From: Anolis sagrei
Lineage: Eukaryota > Chordata > Lepidosauria > Squamata > Anolidae
Assembly: GCF_037176765.1 (NCBI RefSeq)
Contig: NC_090021.1
Coordinates: forward strand, 56,074,953-56,138,952
Reading direction: 5' to 3'
DNA: 64,000 nt
Shown: one piece after another, positions 31,635 to 44,053 of the stretch
Layout: the number at the start of each line of letters is the position of its first letter
How positions within the stretch are numbered: position 1 is the first letter of the stretch
Position numbers and translations under genes: made by a program
The notes under the pieces: model-generated
The model's input: the letters and a program-made list of their open reading frames with translations, nothing else
What the model was told of the DNA's origin: nothing
The model's database searches: none

Positions 31635-31965
31635 ATATTATTTTGGTGACAGCTGTGGCTAGACAGCTGGGCTGTGAATCATGCAACTGGCTTGAAGATG
31701 AAAAGTGGTCTGTCTAATGTGTGCTCTCCTGAAGGACTGATGGCCAAGGAGTTGGCAGGACCCAACTCAAGAACCAAGCAGTGGAAGAAACCATCTTAAA
31801 CAAATGACATGAATGCATATTTTGTACCTGGCTGCTAATCTGCCAAAAGAAAGTAGCAGTGATATGCTTAAGTGTTCAGATGAATTTAAATTATGTATCT
31901 GCTTTTTAAAATATTGAAAATGGAGATGCGTGAGAAGCAAATAAAGGGGAAATAACCAGGGGAAA
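31635..31965 (+). promoter_or_regulatory. MAP1LC3C: MAP1LC3C 3' UTR with polyadenylation signal
   Basis: The first canonical AATAAA after the stop is at 31940-31945, followed 40-60 bases later by a GT-rich stretch near 31983-32000, the usual cleavage arrangement. This gives a 3' UTR of about 320 bases. The exact cleavage site is inferred. Confidence 0.55.
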
Positions 31966-34900
31966 CAACCTGGGCAGGTAGGAATTCTGTGAGTGTTAGA
32001 CACTTTCACACTGCTTGTTAGTTAAACAGAGCTGTAGTTGGCTCTTTTATGAACCTGCTTTTGTTGAAGCCTTGTTCTGCCTTCCTCCAAGAGGAATCCC
32101 AACAGCGGGTGCAGGTTACACTCTAAGCTTTGCAACAAGGATTGGCCGCTGTGCCAGATGCAGGAGCCATTTGTCTGCCCTTGAAATCTTGGGGGCTATA
32201 TAAACATGGAAGGAAGGTAGATGATCAGATACTGACTTCTACTTTTGAAAAATAGGTATTTTCTGATAATAAACAGCCCCCAGGGTGGGGTGGGAGGTGC
32301 TGTGCTGTAACTATCCTGGAGGAAAATTGAGATATAAATTCAATGCATAAATAAAAAATAACATATCAAGAAGGCGAGTTCTAACTTCTTGGGGTTTCTG
32401 AAAGAGACAATTGGCTTGCATAAGTTGGAGAATCAGGAAAAAAGAACACAGGGCTACACTTTGCTGTCCCTTGTTTAAGAGCAAGCAAACAAACAGAAAC
32501 TGAACCCATTTATTTCCACATATGTGAACTTGCTTCTTTTCCCCAAACAGAGATATTTATATGGAAATGAATCTTATGAAGTGGGATAGTGCTACAGCAT
32601 GTAATAGGCCTCTTTTAAATACAACCTTAAAGACAGGTCCCACTAAAATAAATCTAGAAAAAATCTGTTTGATGCTGAAATCAGCAGAAAGGCTGTTCAG
32701 GTGTGCAGCTACTTCAATGGGGCTGTGGTCAGAGTACAAATACATATCTGATGTCTTGCAAAGCTTAAACTAAGAGTAAGTAGAAGGTAGGTGGCAATAG
32801 CTAAGCTTTAGTGCTGAGGTTGCAGGCCTGGAAACTCTTATAGAAACTTTATCATGATTCAGTGTTCTTGCTATCTGAACTCTGCTCTGAGCTTTAACTT
32901 AAAATCTGTCAAAGATAAGACAACTATATAAAGGCAAACTTTGTTTTTTAGTTCAAAGTCATCCTATTGTAGCTCACAAAGTGCTTGGGGATTAAAAGTT
33001 ACTTAGCCTGAAATTTTAAATCCTAAACTCTGCTGATAAATGTGACCCTCTAAAACTCCAGTGTCCCATTGTCTCTGACCATTGGCCATGTTGGCTGGGG
33101 CTGATGGGATGGAAGGCCAAAACATCTTTAAAGACCTGCGCTCATTTTATGGCATAGTGAGGATGGGCTAAGATCAAAATCTGCAACAATTTTGATATGG
33201 CTGGGAAAGTCCCAATTAATCTGAGACTTTCCCAATTTATCAGGTATTCTCTGATTTCGCCATCCTCCTCCGATTCCCCTCTTTGTCCTCCGTTTCTTTC
33301 AGTTGCTGTAAAACCGAATTCAAAACTGCAAAATTTATTTATAGTCAATTAATTCAATGGGAGGAAAAAGAATCTTAGGCTCAGGCAAAAGCAAGTTGCT
33401 ACAGCCTCTCCCAGCTTATTTGTTCTTCTGCATCAATAAGTTTTGCATCTTGACTCTACTTGGAAGTTGCTTGGCCACATCTGTTCCAGCTTTCATTTGT
33501 GGATGATTGGAGGGTATGCTGAGATCTACCAAAAATAACTAGAATTTGAAACACACCTTGAACCATTTTATTTTTCAAAAAATTCTACCAGTTGTGTATC
33601 TCATAACCACTTCATTTTACCATCCTTTTTTGGGGTATGACTTGTCCTTTCTTTATATTTGAGGCATGTGCTGTGCTAGTTTGCAAACTAATATGCATAC
33701 TTGCTTGAAAAAAAGAACCATGTTAGGAATAACTGCTGTCTAGTCTAATGATTGTGTCTGCAGCTTGTATGAGTTTATGTGTATGCCTATATCATATTCA
33801 TTTCATTGGCTTGGTTGGGGAGGACAGCCTTGTAATTCAAACATGTGAGTTTCAGTCATCATGCAGCTTAAAGCAACACATCTTTGGCAAGAGAAACACT
33901 TAGTTACATCGAATGACCCAAAAGAGCATAGGCTGAAGATGCAGCTCAGTGAAGCTGAAGCGTGGATAACACCTCAAAGAACTCCTCACTTGGAGCTATC
34001 AGCTCTTTTTTTTCTGTGTGAGAAGCACAAATGATGCTTTCATGATTTTTACCTCTTTTGTTATTTCTAGAGCGGTCACCTGTAGTTTTTTTCCTTTCTT
34101 TCTCATTTTGGAGTAGCACAAGAATAAAATCTACCAGGAAAATGTCCTCCATAGCTCTCTGTCATCTCAATGAAGCTTGTGCTGATAGCAGGGTACATGG
34201 AGAAGGAAGAAGTTGAATCTTTTCCTAAGTCCAAGTATATATGTTAATCCATAGATTGCAATCTTGGATATGTGTGTATATGTGTATATATATCTCTGCC
34301 TATCAAGGTCACCACTATCCCAATATGGTAATAAATCTGTTCAATAAAGATATCCTTTACCTGCTAGCAGTTGTCAAAACGTGCAGTTGTCAAAACGTGT
34401 GTCAGAAGAGCCATACTCCTTGGAAGAACTGGACTGAGGAGTTGCAAGATTTATTTATGGACAACCCCAATAGTACAAAGTGAAAAAACTGATCGCAAGC
34501 TGTATGAGAACCTGGAAGCCAATTCAATTCTATTTATAATTTTATTTTTCAAAGGAAATGTAGGTGTTGCAGATGTTTGTTTAAATTGAGGCTCTGTGAT
34601 ATCTTTGAAGCATAAAATAGTCCCTTGAATACAGCTGGGGTTTACACACAGTTTATCACAGCTGCTAAAAAAAAAATCTTTTCCAGAATAGGAGACACAA
34701 GGTTATTTGAGTTTTTCCTAAGTAGGGAATGTTAGTTACAATCAGCAGATAATCCCCGCCATCTTGGAGGGTGGAAAGCTCTCATTAAACTTATTGAGAT
34801 TTATTTTCTTCTGAGCTGACATGTCTAGATTTGCACTGTTATGGCTACATTCTCCAAAAAGAAAGACTTAGTTGAAGAAGGCTGGTTTTTTAGTGATAGT

Positions 34901-36214
34901 AACAAATAACCTATTGGCAAAATTGATGATAATCTCTTCTCCCAGTTTTTTTTTATCATTGACAATGTCTGTGATCCCATATCATGCAAATTGAGCATCA
35001 TGTTGCACCCATATAGTTCCATATCCTACTCACCCCAGAAGAGCAGCTTCCAAGTACCCAGACTGCAACTGCACAGCCATCTACTGGCTGGGAAATGCAA
35101 CCAGGCTGCACTCATTAAAAAAAGAGGGCTGAGGAAAAAGAACTGAGTTCATTCTCCTAGATTTTCAGCAGAAATCGTGAGGTCAAGGTCAGCTTTCTTC
35201 CCCCAGTTGCAAAGTTGCAGCTGGTTTTGCCCTCTGCATGGGTGCTTCCCCACTCCCCTGGCCATACTAGATTATTATGCACATTCAAAAGCTGCCTTGG
35301 AAGGATGTTGAATTAGGATGTAATGAGTACATTAAAAACATTTTAAAAGAATATACCTGTACATAACCTCAGGTTGCACATGTATATGTCACAAACAGCC
35401 TTCCAGCTAATATGTATTGCTACTGCCATCATTTGCAACTTCCTGTATCTTCAAGAAAGGTGTTTCATTAAATTCTGCCCACTGAGTTAATCATAATTAA
35501 AAGTTATTAATACGTTTGTCAAAATGTTATAAAAACTACATTTGCTACATTTCAATAGGCTGCAAGCAGTCAGGAAAGAAGGGTTAGACTCCATATATTC
35601 CTAGGCTTTCAACAAAGTCCAGAAAGTTCATTCTTCATTGCCTAGCTATGCCATGGCATTGAGATGGTGGCCGTAGTCAGTTGCACCTCAAGCTCTCTCA
35701 CCACCAGCTGGTGTAACAGTCCTTGAGCAACCAATAGCTACCCAATGAGCTGATTTTCTGCAAACATATCACACATTAATGTAGAAGAATTTTTCCCAGG
35801 CCTTGTGGATTCAGCCTTATATTTGCTCCCTCCTCATAAATTGCTGTGTCATACTCAGTACAGAAGTGCTGGATGATGATGCTCTTACTTCTGGCCCCTT
35901 CACCACCAGCAACAGACTCAAGGCCTCCCAGATCTAGTGGACTCAAGCTTTATACTTGCGTCCTTCTTGGAGATTGCTGAGTCACACTCCGCTGAAGTAG
36001 GCTTGGGGCTGCACTATACTCACAAGAAGTACAAAAGCAAGTGAAGGGGTATAGAAGAGATCCTCCTGCTTCTGGCCTCTTCAACAGCAGCAGCATCAGA
36101 CTCACATAGAAGGAACTCCTGCATGCTTTTCCTCCCTGGAAAAATATTTACATTTGCTAACTGCTGGTTATGTCATTGTAGGTCACCAAAACAATTCCAC
36201 CAAAAAAGACGTAA
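31966..36214. other. Intergenic spacer, unassigned
   Basis: No exon or open frame with homology was recognised. Small features: an L2/SINE-like tail near 32330-32365, a 16-base direct repeat GTTGTCAAAACGTG at 34372-34400, and short A/T runs. Confidence 0.4.
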
Positions 36215-36432
36215 GAGTTGGCCCTCCATATTTCCAGATATCAATCATATAAACCATCTACAAAATAATAATAATAATCTACAAATTCAAAATTTTGCCA
36301 TTTTATATAAGGAATACCATTTTAATAGGCCAGAGTATGTAATGGAATGAAAGCATCTATGGATTATGGTATCCATGTGGGCTCCTGGAACCAAACCCCA
36401 TCATATCCTAAGGACCAAGTGGACTGATAGTG
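36215..36432. mobile_element. Mariner/pogo-like element, diverged copy
   Basis: GTTGGCCCTCCATATTTCCA at the left and GCATCTATGGATTATGGTAT then CCTGGAACCAAACCCCATCA at the right match the 24276-24835 element. It contains AAT repeats. Confidence 0.65.
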
Positions 36433-36734
36433 TGGAAAGAGAGAATACAGGAGGAGGCTAAGGCCCTTTCACACTACCCAGTTATACATAATGATTTTGC
36501 TTTGTCATTGCAAATCCTTGATAATCTTGGGCTATTTATTTGGCACTAGAGCTCTCTAGTTAAGAATTCTAGTAGGTACCACACCGCCGCCACCACCAAC
36601 CAGCAGATTTTATATTTCATAGGATAGGACCATAGAAATTAAACAAGAATCACAATGCTATAGTTGTAAATTGTGAAAAGTTTTTTTTTCCAGGTCTCCT
36701 AGTAACCTCTCTGCAACCTTGCAGTAAAAGCAGA

Positions 36735-36815
36735 ACTATTTGTTGTTGTGTGCCTTTAAGTCATTTCTGTCTTATGGCAACCCTCGGCCAATCTTATCAT
36801 GAGGCTTCTAAGCAT
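36735..36815 (-). mobile_element. tRNA-type SINE, ACA-tailed family, 3' fragment
   Basis: TTGTTGTTGTGTGCCTTTAA then GTCATTTCTGTCTTATGGCA is the inverted terminus. Confidence 0.75.
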
Positions 36816-37489
36816 GAAGGTGTGGGTTTCCCTGGTCTCCAGAGCCATAGCCAAACACCCAAACAATAAATACATGGACCAGGAAATCTGCTGCCTCTCC
36901 CTGAGATAATTGGCCAAGAAACCAGGAATCTACTTTGCTCCAGAGATTCAGAATTATTCTGTTGAAAATCTTAGCTCTCTCCTCCTTTTGGTAATCTTTA
37001 CCCATTATGTGATTCTTAAGATTCAATTCTAAGGCTGAGGAAAATCACCAACCTTTCCCTTCAAAGCATTCAAGGGAAGGACAGGGCTGAAGCCATGTCT
37101 ACTCTCAGCTTAGATTTTATGTACACAAAGTGAGTGAAAATAAACTCCATACATATGCTAATGTTGCAGTCAATTCAGTACTGCCTTCATGTGGATGGAT
37201 TTTAACTGCATACTTTGGCATGTGAGTTAGACATCTGGCATTTGAAAGTGGAGTTGAAACCACCAGGTTGAAGAGGCCATATGTCAAATTCACCTGCACA
37301 GAAAATTTCATTGGCATTCCTTATGCTAATAATATACACTCTTTGTATTTTGTCACCTACTGCTTATAAGAAACCTTTAGGATAACAGTATCTGATAAAC
37401 AGACAAAGTGATGGGAGAATTCAGATACAACATTTAGGATGTCTAAAGAATGGATAGAATATTGTTTTTAGGATGACGACTTAAATCGG

Positions 37490-37662
37490 TGAATTATTTT
37501 AATGTATTTTTATATCTGTTTTATTATAATATGTCTATTGATGTTTGTTTTACTATGTTGTTGGCACTGTGCTGTGCTGGTTGGTAGCTGCCCGAGTCCC
37601 TCTGCAGAGGTTGAGAAAGGACGGGATACAAATGCCCCAAATAAATAAATAAATAAATACTG
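37490..37662 (+). mobile_element. L2-like LINE 3' terminus
   Basis: Ends GAAAGGACGGGATACAAATG followed by (AAAT)n, the standard L2-type tail. Confidence 0.6.
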
Positions 37663-38334
37663 CAGAACCATATGGACCGGCTGCTGTGACCTTCTATGTA
37701 TGTTCAGGAAGAGAAGAAAGATCTTATGAAGGTACCAATGCATACAAGAGAATTTCACATATCTCCAGTACCTTCTGATGCTTGCTAAATATATGTTTAG
37801 ATAGTCAAATGTGTAGCAAAATTGGTTCTAAATTTAAAAGTTATTTGATTGGTATTCCTGCCCTGAGAGGAAATTGTTTTCAGATAAAGGTCACCTTTCA
37901 AATTACTCCCACCACATTTTGGATGAAGACAGAAGAACATTCTAAGCAGCATTTATTTCACAGCATTGTTAGATATTAGTCATCAACAAAAATACACACA
38001 TCTGTTAGCAGGGTGCAAAAACAGCCCTTTTTATCAGAGTGGAGCCTAATTCAAATGCACTCCATGTCTAGACTTTCTGTGGTAAACTAAACATCAAGAA
38101 ACAAATCTCACTGCTCTAAAACACAGCTGCACTTTATAAGCCTGCCAGAATCTTCACAAACAACTAGAGTGGAGCTTTCCAAACTTTTCATGTTGGTGGC
38201 ATATTATTTAGACATGCATTCTTTGGTGCCACAATAATGCAGTTTACTAGCAAACTGGAGATTAACCCAACTGCTAAAAAGAGTTTTATACAATATATTA
38301 TATTATCTTTACTGAATAAATGAGTAAATTATTC

Positions 38335-38828
38335 AGAGATATGTCCATAGAGGGGACATATCTCGCTCTATGATTCACCTCGGAGATTAAGAACTTATGG
38401 GGAGGCCCTGCTCTCGGTCCCACCTCCTTCACACACGCAGTTGGTAGGGATGAGAGACAGGGCCTCCTTAGTGGTAGCCCCTCAGCTGTGGAACTCCCTC
38501 TCCAGTGATATTAGATTGGCCCCCTCACTCCTGGTCTTCAGGAAGACAGCAGAAATGTGGCTTTGGGACCAAGCCTTTGGAGAATAATTGTAGTGCTGTG
38601 GATGGATACAGAATATATGCAATGACTATTAGAATGGCCCAGATTATGATTGTGGATGGTGTGGTTGTAATAGTTGATGTAATGTTTTCAATGCTTTAAT
38701 GTGGTTCTAAATGTTTTTTTAATTGTATGTTGTTTTTATGGCATTAAATAGTTGGCTATGTGTAAAGCCGCCTTGAGTCCCCTGCGGGGTGGAAAAGGGC
38801 GGGATATAACTATGGCAAATAAATAAAT
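38335..38828 (+). mobile_element. L2-like LINE 3' part
   Basis: Contains CCCCTCAGCTGTGGAACTCC (the WNSLP-type block) and ends AAGCCGCCTTGAGTCCCCTG, CGGGATATAACTATGGC and (AAAT)n. The left boundary is approximate. It lies inside the hAT element. Confidence 0.8.
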
Positions 38829-39317
38829 AATCACAAGCCCGAAAAAGTTACAGAAAATGAACATGTCAAACGACTCTGGGATTTCCGAATTCAGATTGAC
38901 AGAGTTTTGGAGCAGAATACTCCTGACATCACGATCATGTTAAAAACTAAGTATAGATCGTCAATGTTGCAATCCCAGGCGACAGCAGGATTGAAGAGCA
39001 ACAACTGGAAAAGCTGACACAATACGAGGATTTAAAGATTGAACTGCAAAGATTCTGACACAAGCCAGTAAAGTTGGCCCCAGTGGTGATCAGCACACTG
39101 GGTACAGTGCCTAAAGACCTTGGCCTGCACTTAAACACTATCGGTGCTGACAAAATTACCATCTGTCAGCTGCAAAAGGACACCCTACTCGGATCTTCAA
39201 GCATTATTCACCGATACATCACACTGACCAAACACTTGGGAAGTGTCTGACCTGTGATCCAACACAACAGCCAGGAGAGTGACCTTGTTTGCTGTGTACT
39301 AATCTTTTTGTGTTTCT
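38829..39317 (+). mobile_element. R4-like LINE 3' part with restriction-like endonuclease remnants
   Basis: The frame at the left reads RLWDFRIQIDRVLEQNTPDI, the start of the PD-(D/E)xK-type C-terminal domain of R2/R4-type LINEs. Later, DKITICQLQK-type residues appear (GADKITICQLQKDTLLGSSS), with frame changes between. It ends in TAA repeats. Confidence 0.65.
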
Positions 39318-39333
39318 AATAATAATAATAATA

Positions 39334-39365
<32 letters not shown>
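39318..39365. repeat. (AAT)n(ATT)n self-complementary microsatellite
   Basis: AAT units switch to ATT units in mid-tract, so the array can pair with itself. It joins two R4-like fragments. Confidence 0.9.
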
Positions 39366-39366
<1 letters not shown>

Positions 39367-39583
39367 GGGTGCCGTGCCAAAGGATCTCAACCAGCATTTG
39401 GAAACAATAAACATCGACAAAATCACGATCTGTCAACTGCAAAAGGCCACCTTACTTGGATCTGCGTGCATCATTCGAAAATACATCACACAGTCCTAGA
39501 CACTTGGGAGTGTTCGACTTGTGATTTTGTGATACAAAATCCAGCATATAGATCTTGTTTGCTGTGACATACTGTGCTTTTGT
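39366..39583 (+). mobile_element. Second R4-like LINE 3' end
   Basis: An uninterrupted frame reads GAVPKDLNQHLETINIDKIT then ICQLQKATLLGSACIIRKYI before a stop. It aligns with 1816-1977 and the preceding copy. Confidence 0.7.
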
Positions 39584-39628
39584 GTCGATAATAATAATAA
39601 TAATAAGAAGAAGAAGAAGAAGAAGAAG
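39584..39628. repeat. (ATA)n(AGA)n microsatellite
   Basis: ATA units followed by AGA units, forming the tail of the LINE fragment. Confidence 0.9.
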
Positions 39629-39867
39629 GTTTGGAAAAATTTCCTTTACACTTCTTAGGTACTACAATTTATTCTTTTGTAGCTTCCTCTTTAGCTGCTC
39701 CCTGTGGTTTATCATAAACGTCATTGTCAACAGATTTTCTTTGCTTAATCAGAAACTTATCCATTTTAGTGGTAATTACTGCAACTCAATCAACAAATGG
39801 TGCAAATTATAAAAGTTACAACTAACTTGAACAGCACAAGTACTTATGTAGTGATTAAATCTCTCTA

Positions 39868-40108
39868 TAGGTTTTTAAGCAGAGACTGGATGGCCAGGAG
39901 TGCTTTAATTGTACCTTCCTTCCTGGCTGAAATTGGTTGGCTAAGAGGCCCTTTTTTGAGACTCTTTCTATCTCTGTCTGGGAGGCCAGTAGTCTCTCCT
40001 TCTCTGAAGATTTTTGAACAGAGCAGGATAGCTGTCTGTTGGGAGGGCTTTGACTGTGTCTTCCTGCCTGGGTGGGAGGGAGGGGGTTGACTAGATGCCC
40101 TTTGAGCG
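39868..40108 (+). mobile_element. CR1 LINE 3' terminus, partly duplicated
   Basis: TTTTTAAGCAGAGACTGGAT then TTTTTGAACAGAGCAGGATA are two successive CR1-type stretches, each followed by a CCTTCCTTCCTGG/TTCCTGCCTGG block. It lies inside the hAT element. Confidence 0.65.
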
Positions 40109-40319
40109 TTTCTTCTAATACTGTGCTTCCCTTTCCTTTACAGGCCCCTCCTTGAACCCCTCCCCATTCCTGCTCGCCTACTTTTCTTCTCCCTGCTCCC
40201 TTGGGGCTGGAGTTGCTGTTTGGGCTGTAATCATGGGGGGGGGGGGGGGGGAAGGAGGTCTAGGCATTGCAACAAAGGATGATAAGGAGAAGGAGGAGAA
40301 TGGCAGGGCCTCAGGCTTG

Positions 40320-40400
40320 GGCTTATTTTTATTTTTATTTATTTTGTATATTTCTATCCCGCCCTTCTCCCCACAAGGGGGACTTAGAGCCGAATGCATG
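40320..40400 (-). mobile_element. L2/SINE-type tail fragment
   Basis: Inverted tail: TTATTTATTTTGTATATTTC, then CCCGCCCTTCTCCCCACAAG. Confidence 0.7.
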
Positions 40401-40801
40401 GGCTTGGCCAATGCACTCCCTCACCAGGCAACCTTTGTTTGCGGGGGCAGCAAGGACAAGGGGCAGTATTTTTCACATGAGACACCTAGGGACTTTAGGT
40501 GACATGCGAGTGTGTCATAACACATCGTTTGGAAAGCTCTGAACTAGAGAATAATTATTAACCTAAAAGCAGGTAAGTTTGATTCAAAGCCTCAGTATAC
40601 CGGCTTCCTTTTCCTCTTCATTCTCATAAAAGGAGCAATTCAAGTTCATAGAGGAAGAGTATGTTTGAAAAACAGTTAATATTAATATTTATTATTATAA
40701 AAATTTCTTGCCATTTTCTAGATGATGATGAAGTGTCCTTCAGTCTCCATAAGCAAGGAGCAGCTTGAAGGCACATTCACATTCTCTCAGAGTCCTTGGG
40801 A

Positions 40802-41295
40802 CTGGGCTGTGGTGCAGCTAGTTAGTAACCAGCTGTATGAAATCACTATGGACCGAGAGGTCATGAGTTCGAAGTGAGCTCCTGACAATTAATAGTCTAG
40901 CTTGCTGTTGACCTATGCAGCCCGAAAGACAGTTACATCTGTCAAGTAGGAAATTTAGGTACCACTTTATGCAGGGAGGCTAATTTAACTAATTTATGAC
41001 ACCAGAAAATATCTTCCAGCAGTGTGCATAAGAATGAGGAAGTATTCCATCAAGGACTCGGTATCACAAGTGGACAGTGAAGTGGCAGCTCAACCTGTGG
41101 CCAGAATCAATCATACCCTCATGAAGCTGGAAAGCTGGAATGTTAAATTGCCTCTGCATCTGTCTATATATGTTGTATGTCTAATGGCATTGAATGTTTG
41201 CCATGAATCTGTGCATTGTAATCCACCGAGTCCCCTGAAGGGTGAGAAGGGTGGAATATAAATACTGTAAATCAATCAATCAATCAATCAATCAA
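40802..41295 (+). mobile_element. Long tRNA-headed SINE (family D)
   Basis: Head TGGTGCAGCTAGTTAGTAAC with B-box-like GAGTTCGAAG; body with GGAAATTTAGGTACCACTTT; tail CCGAGTCCCCTGAAGGGTGA, then GGTGGAATATAAATACTG and (AATC)n at 41269-41295. Confidence 0.75.
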
Positions 41296-41545
41296 CACTC
41301 AACACCATATTGGAAAAATCACTCCTGAAAGAGTTATCATGGGGGTAAGATGTCTCTACTGAAGCTTTATCACAATTCCTTGTTTCTAAAACAAGCCATA
41401 TTTTTCAAAATACAAAGATCACAGGGACAGAAAGTGAGGTGAAATCTTCTGAAGAGTGGCACAGACAGTAAAACAAACACCACAGGGGTGTTAACCCTTC
41501 CCTATGATATCCAAAGCTATGTATATTTGGCTGAAGCTTCACTTT

Positions 41546-42162
41546 TAAAATGTACTGTAAGTTGAAAAAAATTCAACTTAAGAACAAACCTATAGAACCT
41601 ATCTTGTTTGTAACTGTATTTACACAAATCTAATGCTCACCTTTTTTTTGGCAAAACTGCATTGCCAAAACTGAGGTGTGTATTAGATTCAGTGGTGCAT
41701 TAGAACTGATCACATAAACTCACCTGTGCAAAAAGGCCCAGGGGAACCCAGAATCCTAGAGGCTGGACAGGGAGGTGGGGACACAAAGAGGCTGTTACTG
41801 GTAGTAGTGGCAACCTCAGGGCCCCGTGGCACGCAGAAGAGAAGGAGGATGAGAGTTCAGTTGGAGACCCAGTCATTCCTGTCACCTCCTGGTGCTTGGG
41901 GTGTTTTGCTCAGTTCCACGTGGTTCCCAACTGACCTCATTCATGAGGCCTTTACAACCTCCCCCTCAGTTGAGAATCATGGCCTGATGGAGGGGCATGG
42001 CTTCCCAAAGTGCCTCCTTCATGCTGCCTGCTTCTCTGACATGCTATGCCTCTGCTGTTGGGCACATTACATTCACAGGCAAATTCATTTTTTGTAATCT
42101 CCACCCTCCAAATTGAGGTGCACATTACATTTGATGATGCATTATATTCGAGTAAATATATG
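41546..42162. mobile_element. Two adjoining DNA transposon pieces
   Basis: 41546-41617 (CAACTTAAGAACAAACCTAT, AGAACCTATCTTGTTTGTAA) is a pogo/Tigger-like fragment. From 41615, TGTATTTACACAAATCTAAT pairs with inverted TATATTTACTCGAATATAAT ending at 42160, giving a roughly 545-base inverted-repeat element. Confidence 0.6.
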
Positions 42163-42169
42163 TAATGTG

Positions 42170-43205
42170 GTTAGTATTAGCCCTCTGGGAATTTCTAGAA
42201 TAAGATGCTGTACATACAAACACACCATTAAGTACTTCTCTCTGTTAAACATAGATATCACAGGGTTTACAGGAGAGACGTGCTCATTGAACGACACCCC
42301 AAATCTCTAGCTAATCTCTCGTTACACAGATTAGTTTGCAGTGAGTTCAGTACACAAACAAGGAGGCTTTGCTTTAATCCCTTTTGCTCTGCTGTAGGTG
42401 TCAGTACAACACTTGTGTGTTCACCCAGTAAGTAAATTAAAAAGCCAAAGGACAAATAGCAGACATTCCAAATAATTAGCAACCTCTGTGTTGTGAATCT
42501 TTTAGCAAATGACATGATGCTCTCTTGTTGCCATTTTGGAGGGGGGCAACATGCAGAGCCAGTTATTAGGTGTTACCTCAGCAGCAGATTTTGGCTGTCA
42601 TGATAAGAAAACCAGTTCTTTCCTCTTGGCTATTGTTGTGTTCTTACTGATAGGGTGATAAGAGATTACTATGGCATTGCCAGCCTCATGGGTCAGTATT
42701 GCTGTGGTGGCTTTGGGCATTCTGAACCTTGACTTTGGTTAGTGGAAACACATTCTTTGCTACTTTTTATTAAATAACAAAAGGTCTGCTTCTGATTACA
42801 TGCAAGTCTTATAAAACAGAAATGGTGCTGGATTGCCTGGGGAGATATTTGATTCATCTAGTGAGTTTTTTTATTAACCTGGAGCAAGTGTCCACTCCTG
42901 TCCATTGTCTACTACACTGTATTTTGTATTTTTTTTCTGTTTGTTTTGTTCTGTTAGAAATGTAATACAATTGACTGGTTGCCCTGACACGACAAATAAA
43001 AATAAAATCTACTACATTCTGTGTACTCTGATTCCAAGGAGAATGTAGTAAATATATGATGGGTTTTATAACTATAGTTGTCTCACAGAAGACTTAGTTG
43101 CCATCTTACAATTGGCATGGAAGCTGCTTTAAAAATACACATACTTTACACCTGTCCTTGACATGTACCTCTATTATAAATAAAGTGAGGAAAGGCCAAA
43201 GAAAG
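42170..43205. other. Unassigned sequence
   Basis: No exon recognised. A possible L2-like tail lies at 42960-43010 (GACACGACAAATAAAAATAA). Confidence 0.35.
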
Positions 43206-43209
43206 CAAA

Positions 43210-43420
43210 ATGTGGTGTAATGGTTTGAATCAGACTAGATCTCTGGAAATTAGGGTTTAAATCTCTGTTTGAGTATGAAAATCTGCTGGATAGCCCTGGG
43301 TAAGTCACATTCAATCAGCTCTAGAAGAAGGCAAATGCCAACCCCCTGTGAATAAATCTTGTCAAGAAAGCCCCTTGATAGATTTGCCCTAGGCTCCTTC
43401 TGTTAGCAAGAGGCTTTTAA
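43210..43420 (+). mobile_element. tRNA-type SINE, ACA-tailed family, tail lost
   Basis: Head GTGGTGTAATGGTTTGAATC; then GCCCTGGGTAAGTCACATTC; AAATCTTGTCAAGAAAGCCC near the 3' limit. Confidence 0.75.
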
Positions 43421-43529
43421 TTCATGTACGTTTATCCACTAAACAGAAGGTGTAGTCTTGACACAACCTCCATCACTTCATTATTTCTTTTTGTCCCCTC
43501 TGCCCAATTGGCTCAAGAGTAATATTTCC

Positions 43530-43645
43530 TGAACTTTGGCCCTCCAGCTGTTTTGGATTTCAACTCCCAGAAGCCCTAGCCAGCTTGACCCATGATCAGG
43601 AATTCTTGTAGCTGAAGTCAATTAAATCTGGCAGACAAAGATTTG
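43530..43645. mobile_element. hAT-like MITE fragment
   Basis: CTTTGGCCCTCCAGCTGTTT then GGATTTCAACTCCCAGAAGC with a degraded inverse further right (TTGTAGCTGAAGTCAATTAA). Confidence 0.5.
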
Positions 43646-43658
43646 GTAAACACTAATG

Positions 43659-43793
43659 CAGTGGTTCCCAACCTGTGGGTCCCCAGATGTTTTGACTTTC
43701 AACTCCATGAAATCCTATCAGATGGTGAACTGGCTGGGATTTTTGGGAGTTGTAGGCCAAAACACCTGGGGACCCACAGATTGAGAACCACTG
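43659..43793. mobile_element. Palindromic hAT MITE with degenerate 8-base duplication
   Basis: CAGTGGTTCCCAACCTGTGG and inverted CAGTGGTTCTCAATCTGTGG form the ends and extend through GTCCCCAG. The flanks CACTAATG and TACTAGTG match at 6 of 8 bases. Confidence 0.85.
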
Positions 43794-44053
43794 TACTAGT
43801 GAGACATGGGACCCTCCAGAATGGAGGAAGAATATGGGGAGTGCTGTAAAGATGCCTACTTCCTTTTCTTCCAATAAGAATTATAAACGGTTAGTTGATC
43901 TAGTCTATTTCTTCAGAAATAAATCTGATTCATTTTTTGGGGAATATGCCTATTATTTCTCTTTTACATAAGCATGTCACTTCCTTCAGACTTTCATCCA
44001 GGTTTCTTTGCTCACCTGGACATAGAGTGCCGGAAACAGAAGTAACTATATAG

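Larger units (their letters stand above)
38162..40549. mobile_element. hAT-type element opened by nested insertions, perfect 8-base duplication
   Basis: AACTAGAG occurs at 38162-38169 and 40542-40549. Just inside are TGGAGCTTTCCAAACTTTTC (left) and, inverted, CAGAGCTTTCCAAACGATGT (right), so 13 of 15 terminal bases agree. Between them are an L2 end, two R4-like LINE ends, microsatellites, a CR1 end and an L2-type tail. A related, less expanded copy is at 47727-48221. The duplication plus matching ends make this one host element about 2.4 kb long that took later insertions. Confidence 0.85.

Noticed and set aside
40152-40502. A 116-codon + strand open frame with Gly run
   Set aside because: It covers hAT sequence, a G homopolymer and an L2-type tail; no gene homology.
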